Of a stretch of 64,000 bases of DNA, positions 55,022 through 64,000 are shown in pieces. The position numbers and the translations under genes are program-made. Origin of the DNA: Leptobrachium leishanense (Eukaryota; Chordata; Amphibia; Anura; Megophryidae); assembly GCA_009667805.1 (NCBI GenBank), contig CM019070.1, positions 54,483,735 to 54,547,734 on the forward strand, given 5' to 3'. Numbering within the stretch: the first letter of the stretch is position 1; each line of letters begins with the position of its first letter. The notes under the pieces were generated by a model. That model saw nothing but the letters and a program-made list of their open reading frames with translations, did no database searches and was not told the DNA's origin.

Positions 55022-56200
55022 TAGGGCTGTATTACATTATCTGCGCAGTGCAATTTTTTTTGTGCGCAGCGTTAAACGTTAACGCGCGTAAATTAATGCA
55101 GGTATTGCGATCCGAGCGCATTTTTTCATCCGTCAAAAAATAACGCGCATAAAAAAGACGTGCAAAAACACACACGCATTAAGGCTGGGGTCAGACGAGC
55201 GTGATTTCTACGGACTGTACGTCCGTGCAGTACGGACATCGTCAGTACGGATGACGCAGTAGTGGTCACACAGTCCGTTTTTTCACTGAAGTTATTTTTT
55301 GACGGATGTAGGAGGGAAAATAAATTACAATGAAAAAACATTCTGTCCGTCAAAAATGCTGGACGTATAAATGCAGTCCGTCTGACCTCGCTCCATCACT
55401 CACACACAAAGCTATGCAGACGTTGTGGACGTGGCGCACTCTGCACGTCCGTTCTAGCAGTATTACGTTCTTGCCTAACCTGCGTCCGTTTGCCGCGGCC
55501 GTTGTGCGTCCGCAGTTCAGTGCGGACGTACTTCATGTGTCAGGCTCCAATGGACTTACTTTCATGCTATCACGGACGTACTTTTAGGCGCAATCACGGA
55601 CGTGAACACTACGCTCGTCTGACCCCAGCCTAACGTTGCACGCAGAAATCGGTGGGCAGACTTTTTTTTCACGCGATTCAGCCAATCAGAATTAAGAACC
55701 ACAATTGTCTCCCGTTCAGTTTTTGCGCCTGTCAAAATCAATCTGTGTATATATGCTGCAGCAATAATAAAAACATGCACAACCTCTCTATTTTATTGTT
55801 TGGGTATGTGTAGAATGTGTAACTATACTGTGCTGTATTTTTTTTTCTCGTGCTGGTGTATTTAGTTTCAGCCAGAACGTTCCGATTTGCACTTTGCAGT
55901 TACCACCAGCATTTAAAAGACGTTAAAATTAAGCGCGCAAACGTCGTTCGTAAAAAGTTGCGCATCGATTGTAATACCAGCCGCGTACCAGCGCACAAAC
56001 GCATTTGCGCTCACAATGTTAAGTATGGGATGCGCGCACGAACTTGGGTTCGCACAGGGTCACTCGCATTCGACGTTAACACGCATCGTATGCGCGATCG
56101 TCGTAATACGACATTCAGCGCAAAGGGTTTTGCCCCTCGCGTTAATGCGTTTTTGCGCATGTGCACATTTTTGCACGAACAGTGTAATCGAGTCCATAGT
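55022..56200. mobile_element. CG-word-rich repeat related to the TATTACA MITEs, split by a MITE
   Basis: Left part TAGGGCTGTATTACATTATC then GCGCAGTGC and many GCGTTAACGC-like words; right part similar words up to CGAACAGTGTAATCGAGTCC, roughly the inverse of the left end. The MITE at 55,183-55,630 splits it. The 131-codon frame at 55,850-56,245 lacks any domain and follows the biased word content. Assignment is tentative. Confidence 0.45.
55183..55630. mobile_element. Harbinger-like MITE, copy 4
   Basis: GGCTGGGGTCAGACGAGCG at the left, CGCTCGTCTGACCCCAGCC at the right, TAA on both sides. Close to copy 2 in the interior (shared 'GAAAAAACATTCTGTC.GTC' and 'AAAATGCTGGACGTATAAAT'). Confidence 0.75.
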
Positions 56201-56751
56201 GGGGGAACTGAGTTCCCAAGCATTCCTGTTCGACGTGATGCCTAGCCATTTCCTTCTGTAGAAATAATACCATCTACATTTCAGCTATTATTCTTGGCAA
56301 ACCTAACGCAGTCAGTAAGGTTAAAATCTAAGAGGTCCACAAGCCTGTATTAGGAGGGAGCTCCAATAGCTCAAAAATATAGAACGAATACCTCACTACC
56401 TGCTTGCTTCTCATCGAAGGATTAGGACCAACAGCAATATATGCAGGAATAAAAAAGGTACTCGTAGCCGTGCTTAATTACCTACATTTACTAGTGTCAC
56501 CACATTTATTATCACAAAAAACAAAGTAACAAATGTTTCAAATCAAAAATACATTGTTGCATTGTTAAAGAGATCCTTGACTTCTGATACTCTTATTTTT
56601 TTTGTATCTAATGAAGGCCTGAAGCACCTAAGGCGTAGGGCCCTTAAGTTGCCTCTGATGCCAGGACGCAGGGAGGATTTTTCTAGACAGGTTTTGCAGC
56701 GTGTGTGGAGATTGAACGGGAGTGGTGTGGGAGGAGTCACCAGGAGGGTAC
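56201..56751. other. Unassigned stretch
   Basis: Includes 56,560-56,751, a purine-rich segment that may continue after the MITE at 57,365 (GTGTGTGGAG.. and ..GCGTGTGGAGAGG), so it may be part of an unrecognised repeat. No domain recognised in its frames. Confidence 0.4.
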
Positions 56752-56755
56752 TTAA

Positions 56756-57360
56756 AGGAACAGTCTAGTCAAAAATACCCCCCCCCCCGCTTTTTTACAT
56801 TAAACTATCCCTATTCTTATAATAAATAGGTAGGGATCTCTTTGTTTTTTGTAAATGTAGTACTTACCCTAAAATCCACTTCTTTCCAACGGCGTTTTTT
56901 TTTTATACTCACCTCCCTCCTCTTCCGCTCCCGTCCTTGTTTCTTCCACTTGGCTAATGGTTTACGTGAGAAGCGCGCATGCGCGCCTCTCACGTAAGCC
57001 AGCCAATCGGCAGGCTTCCTCCCGGCTCCCTCTGCTGAGGATTAGTGTTGCGCGCAAGAGGATGCGCGCAACACTAATCCTCAGGCTGCCGCCAGCTACT
57101 GCGGCGAGTTGGAGATGTCATCGCGCTGAAAGCGCTATGACGTCTCCTACTCGGCAAAAGTCGGCAGAAGCGGGAAATATGAATCCCGCTCTGTTGACTG
57201 ACAGCTAGGAGGGCGGAGTAAACTCCTCCGCCTCTCTCAGCTGTTTTCAGCTTTTTCAGCTGATCGGCTGAGCGGAGGGAGGGGGGACAGAGGGCGGCAT
57301 ACTCCGGGCATCATGACCACCTAAAAAAACTTAGGTGGTCATGTTGCCTAGAGTATCCCT
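56756..57360. mobile_element. T2/Kolobok-like MITE, copy 2
   Basis: TTAA at 56,752-56,755 and 57,361-57,364. Left AGGAACAGTCTAGTC, right TTGCCTAGAGTATCCCT. Inverse of 36,021-36,623, with shared blocks 'CCTCCCTCCTCTTCCGCTCC' and 'GGTGGTCATG'. A C-run lies at 56,779-56,788. Confidence 0.82.
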
Positions 57361-57364
57361 TTAA

Positions 57365-59363
57365 GACGCGTGTGGAGAGGCTCTGCGCACCTTTTTCTCC
57401 TGAGGTAGAGCGGTGAAAATCCCCACACTCCCACCCTGTTTTATTTAATTCCAGTTTGGGTTGGTTTTTTCGGAAGAGTAGTATTTTGTTGGGCTCCTTT
57501 GTCACGGCGGGGGCTTGTAGGCAGTGCTGGCTAGGGGTTCCTTTTTAGTTAGGAGAATTTTGGTCAGATGGTTGGGAGTTGGGAAGTTTTTGTGGTTGGT
57601 TGGATTGGAGGATGTCTGGTGGTTGTGGGGAGTCCTCTTTCAGCACTGGGTTATTGTTTTATTTTGTTATTGGAATTGTTATGTCATGGTGGTGGGTATA
57701 TTGTGTGGAGTTTTTTTTATCTGTGGCCTATATATAATAAATATATATATTATTCCACAGTTATGTATTTGTGTATTTTTGAGTATTTATTGTCTCCCTG
57801 CGTACGACCCGGTCATCAGTAGGCGACTTATTGTTTTTAAGTATTCTTCTAATTCATTACAAAGGAATCACGTTCCGAAGGTTTCGACAACCACAACTCC
57901 CAAATGAGCACCTGAATAATATTACTCAGGAAGATTTTGACTTTGCTAGACAATATATCTATCCTGCCTTCTCCTGTGTGACGCAGTATGACAATATCTA
58001 GTGGAAAATCGAGCGATAGTCCTGTCAGCTGACACCTGGATGGATGCCCAACCATTTTTTACAAGATACACTATATGTTTTAATGACAACTGTCATGATA
58101 CAGGACGTTCTCTGAGTTATACAAAAGCTCCAGCTAATGTTCGATGCAATGACAGTATCTTCTCCAAATTATCTCCCGATACTTTGTTATAATAACGGAA
58201 TGCGAGATCGCTCAAGCATAAGGAGAGAACGGATTGAGTAAGAACATAAAATAGTGGAAATGTGAATGACTGGCTCTCTAATGGTAATTAAAATGATTTA
58301 TTATCAGATATTTTGTGCTTAATTTTTATGATGTCACAGAAGGAGAATAATAATTCGTGTCATTTTCATTTGACGACATTCCATCAGAAACCGGCCCGAA
58401 ATCTCATCTCCTCATATAATATAAAGGGAAATCATTGTCAGATTGTTCAGATTATTTACCCGATGTGCAAAACGAGTTGGCGTATGTATTATTACCGTAC
58501 CTTAGCGTTTCCCCCACCTGTCTGAAATCATTGTCTAACGGAGTTCTCTGTGGCAGTGTAAGTTTATAAAAGGTTTTGATCTCTTTGCTACTAACAGATG
58601 TGATGTGTAACTGAGTATAAGCTCTGACGATCAGTTAGTCCACAGGCGCAGAATGAGGAACACTCCCCTGTGGGTACCTTTAAAAGGCCATAAGCTTGCC
58701 AAGTGAATAAAAAGAAAAGGTCTAGCGCTGGTGTTAATTACGCAGAAACCACACAGAAAGTGTTTTCTGTCACAGAGTTGAGAGGTTGTGCATCCCTTCT
58801 ACTCTAGATAAAAGACATGGTATGAAAACATTTTGCAGAGGACAATGAAGTGAAGATTAGCATAATCTTCTGCGGTATCCTCAGTAATCTGTGCCTGAGT
58901 GAACTACTTTTTTTTTTTTACTCATTCTGTTTGCTCTAATGTCTGGATTTAAGGCGTTCTAAGAATAGGCTTTGTCCTTGAAGCCTGAAAGTTCTGTTGT
59001 ACCGCGTTCATGTGATCCTCCATGTTGCTGTTGTATTACGCTTGTGATAATTAGACAATGGAAAAAGAAGTGAAGTGTCAGTTCATTGACAGAACCTTAT
59101 CCCTTCTATGTTATTCTTAATCCAGATTCATCAGTTCTTTTTACTCATTATCTGTTCCTCTTCATTTTCCCAACACCCCCCTCCTCATGGCTTGGCATCT
59201 AAGGTGAACGAGCTCTATAGCCTGTCAACATTAGGTGCGGGGGCTATAACCAGTGTGGCAAAATATTTACCTCTTTTCCAAAGAATATGTAATTTTGTCT
59301 TGGCCGTTAATCTTAATGACATATTGAAAACGCGCCACATTTCTAAGCAGAAGCAACAGAATC
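57365..59363. other. Unassigned stretch
   Basis: G/T-rich at 57,480-57,700, then AT-rich. Overlapping frames (57,524-57,907; 57,568-57,822) have no domain; they would encode very hydrophobic, low-complexity peptides. Nothing identified. Confidence 0.45.
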
Positions 59364-59366
59364 TTA

Positions 59367-59496
59367 GGGCCGTTTTACATAGTTGGTGCTAACTTAACCA
59401 GAGCTGTTGTAAACTTACCAGAGCCATTATAGCCTATGGAGGTTTTACGTTTACAACAGCTCTGGATAAGTTAGCACCAATTTTGTAATATGGCCC
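59367..59496. mobile_element. 130-bp palindromic MITE
   Basis: GGGCCGTTTTACATAGTTGG and its inverse at the right end (CCAATTTTGTAATATGGCCC), arms continuing through GTGCTAACTTA.CCAGAGCTG. Flanked by TTA at 59,364-59,366 and 59,497-59,499. Its ends resemble those of the GGGCCCTATTACA family. Confidence 0.8.
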
Positions 59497-59739
59497 TTAT
59501 AGTGTGACCCAAATACATAAAGGGTTTACCATTTGTGAATCAATTTTCTTTGATACTTGGTTTGCACATAGAATATAGTACAGTCTACTTCATAGACATG
59601 TAGTTTGACGATCTCTTTCTTTTACTAAAAAAATAATACATTGCTCAAGATGTTGTGTTACATGCTACTAGCAGGAATACAGCATTACTAGCCACCTATG
59701 ATTCCAACCATTATCTCAGCTGACGAAAACCACAATGTC

Positions 59740-60430
59740 ACACCCGTCATCTGTTGATGCTACTGGTCATGTTTCCTCCTAAATCTGTCCTTGCACTCAT
59801 AAACTTAACCTGTTTCTCTATTTAACTTGTTCCCACCTCAGTCCTGTATTTGCAATCTTAAATGTGTCCCTGCATCACTGCATTGTCACCCTATACCTGT
59901 CCCTGAACCATAACGTTTCCTCATCAAACACACTCCTATCCCTGTCTCTGCACTCTTCAGCTTTTCAGATTAAATCTATTACCTTAATTACTCTTGTCCC
60001 TGCACCCTTAAATTGAACCCCTAAACCCATCCATGTACTCCTAATGCTGACCCTTAACCACCAGACCTGCCCCTGAACCTCGCCCTGCACTTCTAATGCT
60101 CACCCTTCACCCCAGACATGTCCCAGCATTTCAAAACCTTTCCCTGTACCCATAAACCTATCCCCATTCCTCTAATTCTTTCCCTGACCCCTAAACCTGT
60201 TTTTATCCTTTTTCTGTAGTTACAATCATCAAACTGCACCCCTACACTGTCACCCCATACCTGTCTCTGAACTCTAAACATTCCCATCAAAACTGTTCCT
60301 GTCCCACTCTAGTTCCTGCACCCTTATCTTCTACTCCTAGCACTGTCCATACACTCTTAAACTTGTCTGCTCTCTTAAATCTATCCTTTTCCCCTCAGCC
60401 TGTCCCTGCTCCCCTATTGCTGTCCTGTTT
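59740..60430. repeat. Degenerate pyrimidine-rich minisatellite-like tract
   Basis: Irregular repetition of words such as CCTGTCCCTGCA, CCCCTAAACC and CTCTAA at roughly 20-30 base spacing over nearly 700 bp. Too diverged to define a unit exactly. Confidence 0.55.
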
Positions 60431-61967
60431 TACACAGAAAGTGTTCCTGCTTGCTTTCCCTGAATCTCCTGACAGTTACAGAACAGCGCCACTGTGGGGA
60501 AGTGGCCAGACTGTGAATTGCATGTCAGGAAATTCTCGAACAGATCACACAGAGCTTCAGGTCAAAACTTGCCTGGGATCAATTAGCACTCACCTTGAAG
60601 ACTGGAGAAGTGACATTTTGGGCCCTTAAATAATGTATCTTCTATTGAGAAGAAACACTCTAATTAAGTGATCCTGATACTAGAACAACCGTAATACGAA
60701 GTGGCTGAATGTGTTCCTGAAAGCAAGACAAACTAATTTCTTTAGGAAGGAAACAAAGTGGCTCATATAAGTGCCTCAGTTAACCTATACCGATCCGCAA
60801 TGTGTTTGATGGCAAAGATTATGATAATTTCAGCTCTGTCAAGACTAAAAAATTCCCAAGGATCCTCTTTTACTTGCCAAGAGGTCGAGTTGCCTAATGC
60901 CATAGTACAAACTATGGTGTGATAGTACTCTGAATACAAAATATTCATATTGTTTTTTTGGAATTGGCATGTAATACTGCAAAAAGTGTATCAATACACC
61001 GGCAAAATTTGTAGTCATTGACACATCTCTCCTTTCTCTATAATTCATTTATTAATTATTTTTTTATTAGAAGCCAGGCTGTCGGTAGCCTTGTGGCACT
61101 AAAAATGAATATTCAGACACTTTATTTTAAGGCACAGAGTTCCAATTAAAAGAATTCAAATTGACATTTTTAAATATGCTGGCACCAATAACTATTGTCC
61201 CAACATTCCTTGGCTTTCTATATATTACAGCCAAATATCACCCGGTCACGCTGGCATCATTTAGCACTCCAGGAAAACGAGTTATAAAGTATTGTGGTGG
61301 ACAGGAGGCTCTGTCCCCAGATTCACAACTTATAACTAGGTCTAAGGTCAGAGATTAGAATAAACACCCAGGAGCTCATCAGTTTTCCAGCTGGAGATTG
61401 TCTCTTATGCATATGAATCGTCATTAGGATTCTGACAAAGAAGGGCACTTTGGGATGGCTGCAGGCACAGTCTTTGAATCTTACTCTTGATAAAAAAGAA
61501 ACAGCTTCTGGCTGGCTGACAAGAGACAAGGCAAGTTCAAGGAAGGCATTAGAAACGGCTTAAATCTATTGATGGCTGAAGAAGTGTTTGGACGAATTGC
61601 CTGAGTTTAAGATGAGGACTACTGAATGCCAAGAGACCACAAGTTGTGGGGCAAACTTTGGATTCTGAAGGAAATGATACAAAACACATGGTAATCTCAC
61701 ATGTAGCGACATTGATATAAATCAGACGTTTCTCACAAAGCAAAATTATAACCCTGGATGACTTAACTTTGTCTCGAGTAAATTTAGAAAGCTTGTCTTC
61801 CCCGTATTCTTCATTAAAGTGTAGGCATTCTCAGGCTTGCAGCTGAAGCTATTTGTGATTTCCTCAAAGGAAATTTAAAGACTCTCATAAACTCAAATCA
61901 TTTGGAAAAAAAAATGATAATCTATTTTAGCAGCATACAGTAGAGAAGGGTCTTGATGTAGATTCTA
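60431..61967. other. Unassigned stretch
   Basis: Unique-looking sequence; the 88-codon frame at 60,363-60,629 and others carry no recognisable motif. No repeat boundaries found. Confidence 0.45.
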
Positions 61968-62699
61968 GGAGCACTATCATCTGCCCTTCGTTAAAACGGG
62001 GACACTAAGGGGAAAAATTTGCACTCGCACATTATGAGGCAGATGCTGAGTCCACGCAGCGTGCCCTGTAGTGGCTGCTAGCCTTCTGGATGCAGCGGCT
62101 GCTAGCCTCCTGGATGCTCGTGGCTGCGCTGACGCGCCGCCAGGACATCCCCTCCATCGAGTCCATAGGACCCCATAGAGACTTCTGCTTTCAGGTCACA
62201 TGACCAGCAGGATCTCGCCTCTTGCGAAATCCTGCAGGTCGGTGGAGTGATCGTGTAGGGAGACTGGGGACTTTTTTTCCCCAGTCTCACTCTGCTCCTG
62301 GCAGCAAGAAGTAGCAGATCGAGCCGTCGTTCTTGCCGCGGGATAAGAGTTGAGTATTTGATTTTTTTTGGGGGTTCCAGCTGCTGCTAACTGAATCCCC
62401 AGAAGCGGAATCTGTTTGTTACAGCTCTAAGCTGTACCAAACTTGTTCAGTTAGCAGCAGCTGTGTGTAAATAGCGTTGGGATTATGTGATCCTCCTAAT
62501 ACTAATTACTGATTGCTTACTCTTTGCGCTGCCCATAGGGAGAGGAAAGTACAGTAAGGTCGCGCTAAAAAGCGCTAATACCGATGTGCTAACAGATTCT
62601 AAGATGTCAACCCGTTAGCGATCGCAAGGTGATCTGAGCGGCACACTAACACTCATTTATGTGAGCAGTAGCGCTAGCGTTGAGGCAGTGATAGGGCCC
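61968..62699. mobile_element. GGGCCCTATTACA-family MITE, another copy
   Basis: Left end GGAGCACTATCATCTGCCC (diverged), right end GCAGTGATAGGGCCC. Interior matches 53,040-53,640 closely ('AAAACGGGGAC.CTAAGGGG', 'CCCAGTCTCACTCTGCTCC'). About 730 bp, noncoding. Confidence 0.62.
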
Positions 62700-63044
62700 T
62701 AGGTTTATTACTAACTACCATAACTTCATATAACATTTAGCATTATGTCTGTTATATGCAGGTCCTATCCTTTTCTCTTCTTCTAATCGTTACTCCATCT
62801 TAGAAATATTCCTCCTATTTGTATCTATATGTTTATCTCTTGTGTTATGGGTTTATGATCTCTCCTATGGTTACTTATAATGGTCATACTCTACCACCAT
62901 TCACTCCTCGTCTGATATACTTATGACTCCCCATTCTACCCTCCATCTCTCTCACACCTTGTAATTATTTCTACCACTCTGCTGTGTTTTTGATTTTTAA
63001 ACTCTAAAATTTATCAGTATGCTTTGACACCTAAAGAAGAGAGG
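62700..63044. other. Unassigned stretch
   Basis: T/C-rich sequence with nothing identifiable. Confidence 0.45.
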
Positions 63045-63048
63045 TTAA

Positions 63049-63110
63049 AGGGACACTCTATGCACCCTGACCACTTCTTATAGTACTAACTTAGGGAAGA
63101 TGATATCAGC
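63049..63110. mobile_element. T2/Kolobok-like left terminus
   Basis: TTAA at 63,045-63,048 followed by AGGGACACTCTATGCACCCT and 'GACCACTTC', as at the start of the copy at 36,021. The right end was not found, so it is either truncated or diverged. Confidence 0.55.
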
Positions 63111-64000
63111 ATGCTTTACACCCTGTCTCGGAATGCTTATTCTAGGAGACGTCAGAGGAGGACTGGCTCTAAACGTACATGCGCAGCAGCAACCCATCAT
63201 ACTTTGCATGCACTGTGTTATTTGCGGAACGAGTGTACGTACCTTCTAAGCGCAATGCAATTTACGTGGAATACGGTGCACAATTTACATACGCTATGCA
63301 AATTGCTTTAGAAGTTGCAGGGTGTGGAGAGAGCCAGAAGCGACATCGGCGGAAGGGTGGCAGTACCTAGTACTGTAGTGGCAGTACCAGGAAGACAGCG
63401 CAGAGACAGGATGGAAACAGTTTGTTTCCCCTTGTGTTAACTGCTGCAATAAACGTATGTTGAACCCAGCCCGCTGTGTTATTTGGATCTCGTGACACAG
63501 GGACTTCTGAAATACGGAAGCCCTGAGCAGAAAAGGAGGTGTAGCCCAGCGCTGAGGGAGATAATGGGAGTATTTACATCTAATCTAAAGAATGTAGAAG
63601 AAAAATAATTAGGAAGGTGCTGTGTCATTTCCACGCTGCGAATAAACTACTGCAAGATCTTCATGTACTCACCTCCGCTCTGCCAGTTCTGTGGTCAGGG
63701 CATTACATTATGCTATACATCTTCAGTATTGATCAACCATGCTTTAGTAATCAATACAAAAAAATAATGAAAAACGGTACATTCAAAATAGTGATTACAT
63801 TAATATTTCTCAACTTATAAAATTATCATAATTCATCATTGCACATTTTCAATGACGTATAATAAAAGCGACAGGAGGAATCTCTGTGCTCATTATACTT
63901 ATTCCCATCCTTTGATTGCCTTCTTTTTCTAGAATATTAACAAATCAAAAGCCATGTCATACTGAAGTTATATAACTATCAGAAGCTAGGAGTTCAATCT
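63111..64000. other. Unassigned stretch to window end
   Basis: Short frames without motif, then AT-rich sequence. Some of the first 300 bases may belong to the T2-like element. Nothing else identified. Confidence 0.4.

Noticed and set aside
55850..56245. 131-codon frame as a hypothetical gene
   Set aside because: Composition follows the repetitive CG-word content of the surrounding repeat, overlapping frames are open on the other strand, and there is no domain.

Overview
This window looks like vertebrate, most likely amphibian (probably frog), intergenic or intronic DNA. No exon of a cellular gene could be recognised. Every long reading frame belongs to a transposable element, to a satellite that happens to lack stops, or to noncoding repeat sequence. 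The amphibian assignment is inference. It rests on the mix seen here: TTAA-target MITEs resembling the T2/Kolobok families known from Xenopus, 3-bp-target Harbinger-like MITEs, CR1 and L2 LINEs, a Tc1-like transposon, a chromodomain Ty3/gypsy element, and repeats carrying a hammerhead-like box.

Layout. 0-3.5 kb: decayed hairpin-MITE pieces and two copies of a 420-446 bp palindromic-end MITE. 3.58-10.57 kb: a nested stack, in which a terminal-inverted-repeat element holds a 23/24-bp satellite. That satellite was split by a 4.9-kb Ty3/gypsy chromovirus with two nearly identical LTRs, a CTGGG target duplication, a SINE inside gag and a deleted integrase core. A MITE sits in the outer right end. 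11.4-14.2 kb: more MITEs. 15.4-20.3 kb: a tandem duplication of about 1.87 kb. Each copy carries a LINE 3' end and a 0.8-kb palindrome, and the first copy also carries a 1,238-bp TTAA element that is absent from the second, which gives a natural empty site. 20.8-21.5 kb: a hAT-type element. 22.3-23.5 kb: a 1.16-kb insert with a 16-bp target duplication. 25.0-30.1 kb: a 202-bp palindromic MITE and a 5'-truncated CR1 LINE split by a related 900-bp MITE. 32.9-34.3 kb: an L2 LINE 3' half. 36.0-36.6 kb: a T2-like MITE. 37.6-38.3 kb: a solo LTR. 39.1-40.7 kb: a full-length, dead Tc1-like transposon. 41.2-42.9 kb: one solo LTR inside another probable one. 43-47.3 kb: TTAA MITEs, a SINE and a third solo LTR. 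47.3-50.2 kb is mostly unassigned. 50.2-57.4 kb is again dense in MITEs. 57.4-64 kb is mostly unassigned, with a small palindrome, a pyrimidine-rich degenerate repeat tract and one more MITE.

How the parts relate. The SINE inside gag ends in the same roughly 65-bp tail as the LINE fragment in the duplicated unit, which suggests a SINE-LINE partnership. The most unusual structure is a TTAA-target family (best copies 15,674-16,911 and 51,450-52,621). In it a chain of consecutive, mostly perfect hairpins replaces coding sequence, and one hairpin shared by both copies differs by paired, compensating substitutions. All boundaries were read by eye from the sequence. Family names are assignments from motifs, termini and target duplications, not from a database search.
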